Below are positions 26,263 to 34,733 of a DNA stretch of 64,000 nt, one piece after another. The first letter of the stretch is position 1. Every line of letters begins with the position of its first letter. A program made the position numbers and the translations under genes. The notes under the pieces were generated by a model. That model ran no database searches. It was not told where the DNA came from and worked only from the letters and a program-made list of their open reading frames with translations. The stretch comes from Saccharopolyspora shandongensis. Its GTDB lineage: Bacteria > Actinomycetota > Actinomycetes > Mycobacteriales > Pseudonocardiaceae. Location of the stretch: positions 1-64,000 of the forward strand of contig NZ_FNOK01000036.1 of NCBI RefSeq assembly GCF_900106995.1. Reading direction: 5' to 3'.

Positions 26263-26288
26263 GATGGTTCGGCGGCCGCCGAACCATC
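26263..26288. promoter_or_regulatory. 26-bp perfect palindrome, ArsR-type operator candidate
   Basis: The halves GATGGTTCGGCGG and CCGCCGAACCATC are exact reverse complements with no spacer. The site sits in the 64-bp gap between the divergent lyase and ArsR-type regulator genes, so it can cover both promoters. Confidence 0.7.
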
Positions 26289-26307
26289 GGTGTTGCAGGA
26301 TGACCGC

Positions 26308-27018
26308 ATGACGATGGCACGCGACGTCGCACAACTGGCCGGACTGCTGGCCGACACGACCCGTGCCGCGTTCTGCCTGGCGATGCTCGACGGCCGGGCG
26401 TGGACGGCGACGGAGCTCGCCGTCCACGCCGGGGTCGCCGCCTCGACGGCCAGCGAGCACCTGAACCGGCTGGTCGCGGGCGGTCTGCTGGTCGAACGCC
26501 GACAGGGACGGCACCGGTACGTCCAGCTCGCGAACTCGCAGGCGGCGGACCTGCTGGAGGCGTTCATCGGCCACCTGGGGCCGAGCCGGGAACAGCCGCG
26601 CGGCCTGCGTGCGGTCGGCGCCTCGGCGGCCCTGGCCCGGGGCCGGACCTGCTACGACCACCTGGCCGGCCGGATCGGGGTCGCGATCGCCGACGGCATG
26701 ACCGAGGCGGGCCTGCTCGACCAGACCGGCGGATTCGCGATGACCGAGGCGGGCGTGAGCTGGCTGACCGGCGCCCTCGGCATCCCCGCCGCGGACCTCA
26801 CCGGCACCCGGCGCCCGCTCGCCCGCGCCTGCCTGGACTGGACGGAGCGCCGCTCCCACCTGGCCGGCACGGCCGGAGCCCACCTCCTGCGCAGCTTCTT
26901 GGAAAAGGGCTGGATCAAGCGAATAGGAACCGGCCGAGCGGTCCGCCTCACCGAACCGGGCACCGAAGCCCTCCGCGATCTCCTCGCGATCGACGCAACG
27001 GCCCGGGGTTTGACGTGA
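26308..27018 (+). CDS. ArsR-type winged-helix regulator
   Basis: A 236-aa regulator. The N-terminal ArsR-like helix-turn-helix includes LAVHAGVAASTASEHLNRL near residues 37-55 and wing VERRQGRHRYVQLA. A long C-terminal region of unknown fold follows, which is larger than in metal-sensing ArsR proteins. No metal-binding Cys cluster is seen. It probably represses itself and the divergent lyase through the 26-bp palindrome. ATG 26308 with CAGGA upstream is chosen over the TTG at 26290. Confidence 0.82.
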   Translation: MTMARDVAQLAGLLADTTRAAFCLAMLDGRAWTATELAVHAGVAASTASEHLNRLVAGGLLVERRQGRHRYVQLANSQAADLLEAFIGHLGPSREQPRGLRAVGASAALARGRTCYDHLAGRIGVAIADGMTEAGLLDQTGGFAMTEAGVSWLTGALGIPAADLTGTRRPLARACLDWTERRSHLAGTAGAHLLRSFLEKGWIKRIGTGRAVRLTEPGTEALRDLLAIDATARGLT

Positions 27019-27032
27019 ACGCGGACATCTCT

Positions 27033-27100
27033 GCAGGTCAGTACCCGTGAGCACCTTGTGTCGCCATAGCAGCAAAAAGCACTCACGGCCTGCGACCTGC
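27033..27100 (-). terminator. Interrupted convergent hairpin
   Basis: Outer arms GCAGGTC (27033-27039) and GACCTGC (27094-27100), then CCGTGAG (27045-27051) and CTCACGG (27082-27088), flank a less regular centre. Several C/A mismatches next to the inner arms would be G-U wobbles in the minus-strand RNA, so it suits a terminator for the SDR gene. The CGTGAGCACCTT element here recurs at about 24620-24631. Confidence 0.5.
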
Positions 27101-27193
27101 GGATACCGCACCGAAGCCGGGTACTGACGCAATTTCCATTTACTGAAACTGCACCCATGCGGCAGGCGCAGCCGCGCAGAACGAGACCGGGGA

Positions 27194-27937
27194 TCAGCGG
27201 GGCATGCGACGCCAGATCGCCTGCGGCACCAGGCGCATCACCGCGAACACCCAGCGCAGGATCGGCGGCACCCACACCACTCGCCGCCCGCGCCGCAAGG
27301 CGTTGACCGTCGCGTCCGCGACCTGGTCTGGCGTGCTGGACCACGGCGCGGGGCTCATGCCCTGGGTCATCCGGCCGATGACGAACCCCGGCCGCACGAT
27401 CAGCAACCGCACGCCGCTGCCGACCAGCGCGTCGGACAGCCCGTTGGCGAACCCGTCGAGCCCGGCCTTCGCCGACCCGTAGACGTAGTTCGCGCGCCGC
27501 ACCCGCACGCCCGCGACCGACGAGAACACGACGATCTCGCCACTGCCCTGCTCGCGCAGCAGATTCGCCAGGTGCGTCAGCACGCTGATGTGCGCGACGT
27601 AGTCGACGTGCACGATGTCGATCGCGTGCGCCGCGTCCCGCTCGGCCCGCTCCTGGTCGCCGAGCAAGCCGAAGGCGGTCACCGCGACGGCGATCGGCCC
27701 GTGCCGGTCGACGATGCCGCGGAGCAGCTCCGCGTGGCTGTCGACGTCCGAGGCGTCGAACTCCACCCGCGCCACGTCGGTGGCTCCGGCCTCGCGGAGC
27801 GCGGCCTCCTCGGCGTCCAAGTCCGCCGACCGCCGCGCCGCCAGCACCACGGTGCCGTGCCCGCGCTTGACGAGGCGCTCCGCCACCGCCACACCGATTT
27901 CGCTGCGGCCCCCGAGGACCAATACCGCTCCGCTCAT
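27194..27937 (-). CDS. DprE2-like short-chain dehydrogenase
   Basis: A 247-aa SDR. It has a Rossmann start VLVLGGRSEIGVAVAERL, the catalytic Ser-Tyr-Lys (FSSVAGVRVRRANYVYGSAK near residues 138-157) and an ending VPPILRWVFAVMRLVPQAIW. The sequence layout closely recalls mycobacterial DprE2, the NADH-dependent reductase that completes epimerisation of decaprenylphosphoryl ribose to arabinose for cell-wall arabinan. The flavoenzyme partner DprE1 is not adjacent. It could be the true dprE2 or a paralogue with another substrate. The C-terminal hydrophobic amphipathic stretch suggests membrane association. Confidence 0.8.
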   Translation of the reverse strand: MSGAVLVLGGRSEIGVAVAERLVKRGHGTVVLAARRSADLDAEEAALREAGATDVARVEFDASDVDSHAELLRGIVDRHGPIAVAVTAFGLLGDQERAERDAAHAIDIVHVDYVAHISVLTHLANLLREQGSGEIVVFSSVAGVRVRRANYVYGSAKAGLDGFANGLSDALVGSGVRLLIVRPGFVIGRMTQGMSPAPWSSTPDQVADATVNALRRGRRVVWVPPILRWVFAVMRLVPQAIWRRMPR

Positions 27938-28044
27938 CGCCGCAAGTCTGCCATCGGCGCCCCCGCCCGCCTCGCACCGCCGCGTGCTGCCGCGAAAACC
28001 CGTCGGTCCGACGACATAAGGTCGCCTCCGGCGAGAGGAAGACG

Positions 28045-29148
28045 ATGACGGTGCTGAGCCTGCGCGAGCTGAACCGCGCGACGCTGGAACGGCAACTGCT
28101 GCTGCGCCGCTCCGAGCGATCCGCGGTGGAGGTGATCGACCACCTCGTCGGGATGCAGGCGCAGGCGCCGTTCCCGCCGTACTTCGGCCTGTGGACCCGA
28201 ATCACCGGGTTCCGGCCCGACGATCTCGCGCAGCGGCTGCTGGATCGCAGCGTGGTCCGCATCGTGCTGATGCGCGGCACCGTCCACCTGGTTTCCGCCG
28301 CCGACTGCGTGCTGCTGCGCCCGCTGGTGCAGCCGATCATGGATCGCAGCCTGCGCACGAACAACCAGCACCGGGACGAGATCGCGGACCTGGACCACGT
28401 CGAGCTCGCCGCCGCTGCCCGGGAACTGCTCGACGAGCAGCCCAGGACGGCCGCCCAGCTCGGCCCGCTGCTCGCCGAGCGGTGGCCGGACCGGCAGCCG
28501 GCCTCGCTGGCGCACGCGGCCCGCTGCCTGTTGCCGCTGGTGCAGGTCCCGCCGCGCGCGATCTGGGGCCGCAGCGGACAACCGGCCTACGCGACGGCCG
28601 AAACCTGGCTCGGCCGACCGCTGGCCACCGAACCCGCGATGGAAGACGTCCTGCGCCGCTATCTCGCGGCCTTCGGCCCGGCCACGGTCGCGGACATGCA
28701 GACCTGGTCCGGCCTCACGGGCTTGAAGGCCGTCGCGTCGAAGCTGGATCTGCGCAGCTTCCGCGACGAGAACGGCCGCGAGCTGCTCGACCTCCCCGAC
28801 GCGCCCCGCCCGGATCCCGACGTGCCCAGCCCGCCGCGCTTCCTGCCGCCGTTCGACAACCTGCTGCTCTCGCACAAGGACCGCACCCGCGTCATGCGGG
28901 AGGACGACCGAAAGCGCCTGTTCGCCGTCAAGAACGCCGTGCTGCCGGGCACGATCCTGGTCGACGGCTTCCTGCACGGCACCTGGCGGATCGACCGGCA
29001 GAAGAACTCCGCGACGCTCCTGGTCGAGCCGTACCGGAAGCTGCCGGAAGGGGACGCCGACGCCATCGAGGCGGAAGGCCGCCGGCTGCTGGAGTTCGCT
29101 GAGCCGGATGCCGACCACGACGTCCAGATCGCCGAAGTCGATCAGTAA
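28045..29148 (+). CDS. AlkZ-like winged-helix DNA glycosylase
   Basis: A 367-aa protein of the HTH_42 family (tandem winged helix), which includes AlkZ and YcaQ DNA glycosylases that unhook interstrand crosslinks. The catalytic QxQ motif is seen as Gln38-Ala-Gln40 in HLVGMQAQAP, the AlkZ form rather than the QxD/E form of YcaQ. The body has the usual RGTVHLVSAADC and FLPPFDNLLLSHKDR signatures. AlkZ of Streptomyces confers self-resistance to azinomycin B. Related proteins are common outside such clusters, so a housekeeping repair role is as likely. GAGGAA precedes ATG 28045. Confidence 0.82.
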   Translation: MTVLSLRELNRATLERQLLLRRSERSAVEVIDHLVGMQAQAPFPPYFGLWTRITGFRPDDLAQRLLDRSVVRIVLMRGTVHLVSAADCVLLRPLVQPIMDRSLRTNNQHRDEIADLDHVELAAAARELLDEQPRTAAQLGPLLAERWPDRQPASLAHAARCLLPLVQVPPRAIWGRSGQPAYATAETWLGRPLATEPAMEDVLRRYLAAFGPATVADMQTWSGLTGLKAVASKLDLRSFRDENGRELLDLPDAPRPDPDVPSPPRFLPPFDNLLLSHKDRTRVMREDDRKRLFAVKNAVLPGTILVDGFLHGTWRIDRQKNSATLLVEPYRKLPEGDADAIEAEGRRLLEFAEPDADHDVQIAEVDQ

Positions 29149-29225
29149 CAGGTGTTTACCTGGCGCATTCGGCGGAATACGCTGCGCTTGATCGTTTCGA
29201 CCCCGGACCGAGCGGACCCTTCCCC

Positions 29226-30041
29226 ATGGCAACTGCTGACAGGCCGCAGATCGACACCACCAAGCCCAGCATCGCGCGGGTCTACGACGCCTTCGTCGGT
29301 GGCAAGGACAACTTCGAGGTGGACCGCCAAGTCCTGCAGCAGATCTTGAAGCTCGCCCCCGAGGCGGTGCAGGTCGGCAGGCAGTGCCGGGCATGGCTGA
29401 TCCGCGTGGTCCGGTTCCTCTCCGGCCACGCCGGCATCGACCAGTTCCTCGACCTCGGTTCCGGGCTGCCCACCGCGGAGAACACCCACCAGGCGGCGCA
29501 GCGGCTCAACGCCGAGGCCCGGGTGGTCTACATCGACAACGACGCGTCGGTCGCGGCGCACGGCCGCGCGCTGCTGGAGGAGAACGACTACACCCACTTC
29601 ACGGTCGGCGACCTGCGCAATCCCGCGGAGATCCTGTCCGACCCGGTGGTGACCAAGTACCTGGACTTCAGCCGCCCGGTGGCGCTGATCCAGTGCAACA
29701 CCCTGCACCACGTCACCAACGACGAGGATCCGCAGGGCATCATGTCGGCCTACGTCGACGCGCTGGCGCCTGGCTCCTACCTCGCGATCTCGCACCTGCA
29801 CAACCCGGCCGACGGCAGCTCGCGGGCCAAGCTCGCGACGGAGTCCCAGCTGCGGTTCAACTCGATGATGGGCAGCTGCTACTACCGCAAGTGGGAAGAG
29901 ATCCAGGACCTGTTCTGCGGGCTCGAAATGGTCGAGCCCGGCCTGGCGTACCTCTTCGACTGGTGGCCCGACGGCCCGCGCCTCACCGAGCCGACCGACG
30001 CCGAGCACAACCTCCTCGGCGGCGTCGCCCGCAAGATCTGA
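29226..30041 (+). CDS. DUF574 SAM-dependent methyltransferase
   Basis: A 271-aa member of the actinobacterial DUF574 (Methyltransf_19) family. The conserved start DTTKPSIARVYDAFVGGKDNF at residues 10-30 and the SAM-binding FLDLGSGLPTAENTHQ near 76-91 are clear. VVYIDNDASV carries the acidic ribose-binding residue. These enzymes are very abundant in actinomycetes, often near conservons, but substrates are mostly unknown. It is convergent with the conservon and separated from it by a strong hairpin. Confidence 0.88.
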   Translation: MATADRPQIDTTKPSIARVYDAFVGGKDNFEVDRQVLQQILKLAPEAVQVGRQCRAWLIRVVRFLSGHAGIDQFLDLGSGLPTAENTHQAAQRLNAEARVVYIDNDASVAAHGRALLEENDYTHFTVGDLRNPAEILSDPVVTKYLDFSRPVALIQCNTLHHVTNDEDPQGIMSAYVDALAPGSYLAISHLHNPADGSSRAKLATESQLRFNSMMGSCYYRKWEEIQDLFCGLEMVEPGLAYLFDWWPDGPRLTEPTDAEHNLLGGVARKI

Positions 30042-30048
30042 AAGGAAG

Positions 30049-30086
30049 TAGGGGGGTGTTCCGGCAGCGGCCGGAACACCCCCCTA
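30049..30086. terminator. Convergent 16-bp stem hairpin
   Basis: Perfect arms TAGGGGGGTGTTCCGG and CCGGAACACCCCCCTA enclose a 6-nt loop. The hairpin lies 7 bp after the methyltransferase stop and 13 bp before the end of the cvnD gene. There is no T-tract. It can act in both directions. Confidence 0.8.
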
Positions 30087-30099
30087 TCTCGTGCCTGGA

Positions 30100-30729
30100 T
30101 CAGCCGAGCTGCCGAGAGGTCCAGTGCCGCATGGCGTGCTCGACCAGCGCGATCAGGGTCCGCTTGGTCGACTCCCGGTCCCGGGCGTCGCACGGCCCCA
30201 TCGGCACGTCCGGGCCGATCGCCATGGCCTCGCGGACCTGTTCGAGCGAGTGCAGCATCCGCCCGTCGAACATGTTCACGCCGACCAGGTAGGGCAGCCC
30301 GCGGTCCTCGAAGAAGTCGATCGCCGAGAACGAGTCGGCCAGCCGCCGGGTGTCCACCAGCACGACCGCGCCGATCGCGCCGCGCACCAGGTCGTCCCAC
30401 ATGAACCAGAACCGCTGCTGCCCTGGCGTGCCGAACAGGTACAGGATCAGGTCGGAAGCCAGCGAGATCCGGCCGAAGTCCATCGCCACCGTGGTGGTGG
30501 TCTTGTTCGGCGTGGCGCCGAGGTCGTCGACGCCGCGACTGGCCTCCGTCATCACCGCCTCGGTGGTCAACGGCACGATCTCCGACACCGACCCGACGAA
30601 CGTCGTCTTGCCGACCCCGAAGCCACCCGCGACGACGATCTTCGCCGACGTCGACGTGGTGCTGCCCTGGTTGACGGCCTGCGGCGGCGCGGAGCCGAGT
30701 TGGGGCGCGCTAAAGCCGACGGAGTCCAC
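30100..30729 (-). CDS. cvnD: Conservon GTPase CvnD
   Basis: A 209-aa small GTPase of the MglA/Ras-like conservon group. The P-loop GGFGVGKTTFVGSVSE lies near residues 35-50 and the switch II DxxG equivalent is LFGTPGQQRFW near 98-108. A TTTT stretch precedes a conserved Ala-Met-Asp-Phe-Gly. CvnD proteins act with the A, B and C partners in a membrane-associated signalling complex that influences differentiation in Streptomyces. GTG 30729 starts 20 bp inside the DUF742 gene, so they are translationally coupled. Confidence 0.9.
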   Translation of the reverse strand: MDSVGFSAPQLGSAPPQAVNQGSTTSTSAKIVVAGGFGVGKTTFVGSVSEIVPLTTEAVMTEASRGVDDLGATPNKTTTTVAMDFGRISLASDLILYLFGTPGQQRFWFMWDDLVRGAIGAVVLVDTRRLADSFSAIDFFEDRGLPYLVGVNMFDGRMLHSLEQVREAMAIGPDVPMGPCDARDRESTKRTLIALVEHAMRHWTSRQLG

Positions 30730-31279
30730 TCAAAACCCTTTCCATCAACACCATGTGTGGTGCGCTACCGCTTTCGCTCACCGTCTGGTGCACGGTGATC
30801 AACCCCAGTTCGGCCATGTCGGCCAGGAGCACGCGGGCGACCCCGATCGGCACGGACAACAACGCCCCCACCTCCGCCACCGACCTGGGGTGCTGGCACA
30901 GCTCGGCGATCGACTGGTGCTCCAGCCGAACCGCCGCGCCCGGCTGGTACATCTCCCCCGTGGAGACCAGGGTTTCCAGCTCCAGCTTGTGGTTCGACCT
31001 GGTGCGCCCGCCGGTCCAGGTGTAGGAGCGGATGCTGGACGCGGCCGGCGCCTCCGGCTCGACGAGTTCGTCCGGGTACGGCTGCCGGTCTTCGTAGTCG
31101 CCGTACCCGTCGTCGTACTGGTCCTCGTAGTGCTCGGCGGGCTGTTCCTGCGGCTCGTCCCGCTTGCGCTTCTTGCGCCCGCTGCCGAAGGTGAACCCGT
31201 TGACGACGTGGGCGAAGCTGTCGTCCCCCGAGCCGTCCCGTCTTCGGCCCCGCCGTGGGTATTCAGAGCGTCTACTCAT
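30710..31279 (-). CDS. cvnC: Conservon DUF742 protein CvnC
   Basis: A 189-aa DUF742 protein. The N-terminal 75 residues are charged and disordered (Arg/Lys then Glu/Asp/Tyr-rich). The conserved DUF742 winged-helix-like domain follows: RSYTWTGGRTRSNHKLELETL near residues 84-104, and IAELCQHPRSVAEVGALL. It is the third component of the conservon and overlaps cvnD. ATG 31279 follows GAGGA. The long acidic N-terminal extension is variable in this family. Confidence 0.9.
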   Translation of the reverse strand: MSRRSEYPRRGRRRDGSGDDSFAHVVNGFTFGSGRKKRKRDEPQEQPAEHYEDQYDDGYGDYEDRQPYPDELVEPEAPAASSIRSYTWTGGRTRSNHKLELETLVSTGEMYQPGAAVRLEHQSIAELCQHPRSVAEVGALLSVPIGVARVLLADMAELGLITVHQTVSESGSAPHMVLMERVLSGLRRL

Positions 31280-31286
31280 CGCATCC

Positions 31287-31727
31287 TCACACCAGTTGGC
31301 CGCTGAACGCGTTCGGTGCCCCCTGCAGCTGCGACCGGATCTCCGGGGTGAGCATCTGGCCGACGCGCTCCACGAGCATGGTCATCTCGTAGGCGACCAG
31401 TCCCATGTCGCACTGCGGGGCGGCGAGCACGGTCAGGCACGAACCGTCGCTGATGCCCATCTGCAGCAGGGTGCCGCGATGCATCTCGACGATGGTCTGA
31501 ACGACCCGTCCGGCCTCGAAGCACTTCGCCGAGCCCTGGGTGAGGCTCAGCAGCCCAGAGGCGACCGCGGCCAGCTGATCGGCCCGGTCCCTGGGCAACT
31601 TCGCCGAGGCGGTCAGCACCAGGCCGTCGGCGGACACCACGATCGCGTGCGCCACACCGGCCACGCGCTCGGTGAAGTCAGTGATCAGCCAGCCGAACCT
31701 GCGGGAAATCATCTCCTGAGCAGTCAT
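31287..31727 (-). CDS. cvnB: Roadblock/LC7-domain protein CvnB
   Basis: A 146-aa roadblock/LC7 protein. It starts with FGWLITDFTERVAGVAHAIVVS and continues with SADGLVLTASAKLPRDRADQ, typical of CvnB/MglB proteins that serve as regulators of the associated GTPase. AGGAGG precedes ATG 31727. It lies between the sensor kinase and the DUF742 gene with only 7 bp to the latter, in the standard conservon order A-B-C-D. Confidence 0.92.
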   Translation of the reverse strand: MTAQEMISRRFGWLITDFTERVAGVAHAIVVSADGLVLTASAKLPRDRADQLAAVASGLLSLTQGSAKCFEAGRVVQTIVEMHRGTLLQMGISDGSCLTVLAAPQCDMGLVAYEMTMLVERVGQMLTPEIRSQLQGAPNAFSGQLV

Positions 31728-31781
31728 GCAACCTCCTGTTCGTTGCCGCGGTGATCACGCCTTCGCGCTGCGGAATCCATG

Positions 31782-34733
31782 TCAGCCCTCGTCCGTTGCT
31801 CGATGCCGACCACGACTGATACCGCTCTGGAAGTCGGCCAGCCGACCGCGGAGTTGATCCGCGTCGCGCTGGAAGGGCTCGGCCTCGACCGGGCGCTCGG
31901 AGTTCGTCACGCTGCCCGGCACCAGGTGCGCCTTCGGGGTCCGGCGCGGCAAGCCTGCCTGGGTGAACGACGCCGGCTGCGGGTTCGCCGCGGCCTCCGC
32001 CGCCTCGCGCGCCTTGTCGGCGGCGAAGTTCCAGGCGTCCTCCCCGGAGGTGTCCGGGATCCACGACGATTCGGCGGCCGCCGCGCCGTCCGAACCGGCC
32101 GGCTCCGTCCACGGATCCTGCCGTGCGGGCTCCGACGACCAGGAACCCGCCCCGGAGGTCTCCGCGGGCGTTTCCGCGGGGACCTCGGCCGGGTGCCCGA
32201 ACTGGATCCCGTTCTGGGCCAGCCGCCGGCTGATGTCCTCCGCGCTGCGGGCGGGCTTGTCGGCCGGCGCTTCCGGCTGCTGCCCGCGCGGCACGCGGCG
32301 CGGCAGCCCGGACGAGGTGAACGACGGCTCTTCCGGCTGCCGGTCGTCCGGCGGGAAGTCCGAGCTCGACGGGAAGCCCGCCGGTTCGCCCTCCGCGCCG
32401 GGCCAGCCGAACTCGTCGGCGTCGGCCCGCTCCTTCGCGTGCGGGTTCTGGCCGGCCGGCTGGAACCACTGGGTCGAGGCCTCGGTGAACAGCGGCGCCG
32501 CCGCGGGCCGCTCCGCGGGCGGCTCGGCCTCCGGCCAGTCGACGCCCAGGTCCGGGGACACCGCGCGCGGCTGCTGCGGGATGTCGATCGGCGCGTCGAA
32601 GAGGTACTCCGTCGGCGATTCGTCCCGGGTGGGGCCGGGTTCGAAGAGGCTCGCCGGCGCCGGTTCCTGCCACGGCGAGCTGTCCTCCGCCGGTTCGGGC
32701 TGCGCACCGCGGCGCGGCAGCACCCCGGAGGTCGGCAGGTCGGTGTGCGAGTGTCCGTTGCGCTGCCCCGGCGGCGTCGTCGCGGGCTGCAGGGCCGGCC
32801 CGGATTCGACCGAGACGACGTGCTCGGCCGGGATCATCACGGTCGCCCGAACGCCCTCGACGTCCGGCCCGCCGTGCAGCTCGACGCCGACGGCGTGGCG
32901 AACCGCCAGCCGCCCGGCGACGTACAGCCCCATCCGCCGCGAGGTGCCGAGGTCGTCCTCGTCCGCGTGGGCCAGCTGGTCGTTGGCCCGGGCGATCTCC
33001 TCGTGCCCCATGCCGATGCCCTGGTCCAGCACGTCGAGCACCACAGTGCCGTCGCCGGACTGGTAGCTGGAGACCGTGACGGTCGTGTCCGGGGCGGAGA
33101 AGTTGGCCGCGTTGTCCAGCAGCTCGGCGACCAGCCGCACCAGGTCGCTGGCGGTGTGCCCGCGCAGCTTGACCGCCGGCGGCGGCTGCACCATGACCCG
33201 CGGGTACTGCTCGATCTCGGACACGGCGGCGCGCAGCACGTCCGCCAGGTCGGTGGGCTGGGTGAAGCGGCGCGCCAGGTCGCTGCCCGAGAGGACCATC
33301 AGGTTCTCGTTGTTGCGCCGCATCCGGGTGGCCAGGTGGTCCAGCTGGAACAACCGCGCGAGCTGGTCCGGGTCTTCCTCGTCCTGCTCCAGCTGCTCGA
33401 ACAGCCGCAGCTGCCGTTCCAGCAGGCTCTGGCTGCGCCGCGAGATGCTGATGAACACCTCGCCGTAGCCGCGCCGCAGGTCCGCCTGCTCCACCGCGAG
33501 CCGCAGCGCCTGCTGGTTCACCTCGTCGAAGGCGCGGGCCAGCTGCCCAACCTCCTCGGTGGTGTCCACCGGGAACGGTTCGATCACGGCGTCGGCGATC
33601 CGGCCCTGCCGGATGCTGGCCACCGCCGCGGGCAGCTCGTACTCCGCGGCGTCCAGCGCGCTGCTGCGCAGGTCGCGCAGCGAGCCGAGCAGCTGCCGGG
33701 CGATCACGATGATGACCGCGGCGGCGGCGATCAGCGCGGACAGCAGCAACACCGAGTCCCAGCCGGCGGCGTTGCTGGCCTCGTCCTCCAGCTGCGAAGC
33801 GGTGGCGCGCACGTCGGCCGCGAGGTCGTCGTGGCCCTGGCCGATCAGCGTGACCGAGGCGTCGGTGGCGGCGTTCCATGCCTCGCGCTGCACCGAGAAC
33901 CCGCCGGAGAAGATGTTGTCGGTGCTCTCGCGCACTATCGCGTCGAGCATCCGGTTGCGATCCACGATCGCCGGGGCGGTGAGCGTCTGGTCCAGCCGCT
34001 GCTGCCAGTGCGCGGCGACGGTGGAGCGCGCGTCGCCGATCTTGCTGAGCAGGCGGGCCCGCGAACCGCTCAGGTTCTCCAGCGCGACCGGTTCGAGGTC
34101 GGCTTCGGTCAGCCCGGTCAGCACCCATGCCTGCTGCAGCCGCACTTCTTCGGTCAGGCCCAGCATGTTCTGCAGCGCGGTCGCCGTGCTGGACAGGCTC
34201 CGGTCGGCGACGCTGCTGCTCAGCGCGCGGTCGAGGGCCAGCACCGAGTTGATCACGCGGGTGTACTCGCCGATCGCCTTGGCCGGGCCGATCCGGTGCT
34301 CGCGGATCTGCTGCCGGAGCTGCCCGAGACCGTCCAGCAGGGGCCGGAGTTCGCCGTAGCGGTCGGCGACGACGCCGGCGTCGACCTCGGACGAGGTGAG
34401 GATCTGGCCGAGGTCGGCGACCGCCCGGTCCACCGCGGCGGCCGGCTCCTCGGCCGCGGCGAGGTCACCGTCGCCGACCAGGAACTCGACGGAGCGGGTG
34501 CGCTCGTGCTGGACGCCGACGAGCAGCGGCTCGATCTGGTCGACGGCGTTCAGCACGTCCGCGACGCGGCCGTACTCGGCGGCGCGGTCGACCTGCCACC
34601 GGATCTGCCCGATACCGAGCGTGATCGCGAAGATGACCGGCACCAGCACGACCGCGCCCAGCTTGGTCGGCAGCGACCAGTTGCGCCACTGCATCACGTT
34701 GTCGCGGGCCCGCTCGAATCCGCCCGTGGTCAC
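31782..34733 (-). CDS. cvnA: Conservon sensor histidine kinase-like protein CvnA
   Basis: A 983-aa membrane protein. A TM helix near residues 25-45 is followed by a nitrate/nitrite-sensor (NIT-type) extracytoplasmic domain, a second TM near 325-345, a HAMP region and a histidine-kinase-like ATPase domain (LLDNAANFSAPDTTVTV with the N-box, DQGIGMGHEE as G1, GTSRRMGLYVAGRLA). The phospho-acceptor region has LDHLATRMRRNNENLMVLSG. The last 330 residues are Pro/Glu/Ser-rich with repeated RRxP blocks and probably disordered. The start GTG 34733 is set by GGAGGG. It acts as the receptor of the conservon complex. Confidence 0.9.
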   Translation of the reverse strand: MTTGGFERARDNVMQWRNWSLPTKLGAVVLVPVIFAITLGIGQIRWQVDRAAEYGRVADVLNAVDQIEPLLVGVQHERTRSVEFLVGDGDLAAAEEPAAAVDRAVADLGQILTSSEVDAGVVADRYGELRPLLDGLGQLRQQIREHRIGPAKAIGEYTRVINSVLALDRALSSSVADRSLSSTATALQNMLGLTEEVRLQQAWVLTGLTEADLEPVALENLSGSRARLLSKIGDARSTVAAHWQQRLDQTLTAPAIVDRNRMLDAIVRESTDNIFSGGFSVQREAWNAATDASVTLIGQGHDDLAADVRATASQLEDEASNAAGWDSVLLLSALIAAAAVIIVIARQLLGSLRDLRSSALDAAEYELPAAVASIRQGRIADAVIEPFPVDTTEEVGQLARAFDEVNQQALRLAVEQADLRRGYGEVFISISRRSQSLLERQLRLFEQLEQDEEDPDQLARLFQLDHLATRMRRNNENLMVLSGSDLARRFTQPTDLADVLRAAVSEIEQYPRVMVQPPPAVKLRGHTASDLVRLVAELLDNAANFSAPDTTVTVSSYQSGDGTVVLDVLDQGIGMGHEEIARANDQLAHADEDDLGTSRRMGLYVAGRLAVRHAVGVELHGGPDVEGVRATVMIPAEHVVSVESGPALQPATTPPGQRNGHSHTDLPTSGVLPRRGAQPEPAEDSSPWQEPAPASLFEPGPTRDESPTEYLFDAPIDIPQQPRAVSPDLGVDWPEAEPPAERPAAAPLFTEASTQWFQPAGQNPHAKERADADEFGWPGAEGEPAGFPSSSDFPPDDRQPEEPSFTSSGLPRRVPRGQQPEAPADKPARSAEDISRRLAQNGIQFGHPAEVPAETPAETSGAGSWSSEPARQDPWTEPAGSDGAAAAESSWIPDTSGEDAWNFAADKAREAAEAAANPQPASFTQAGLPRRTPKAHLVPGSVTNSERPVEAEPFQRDADQLRGRLADFQSGISRGRHRATDEG

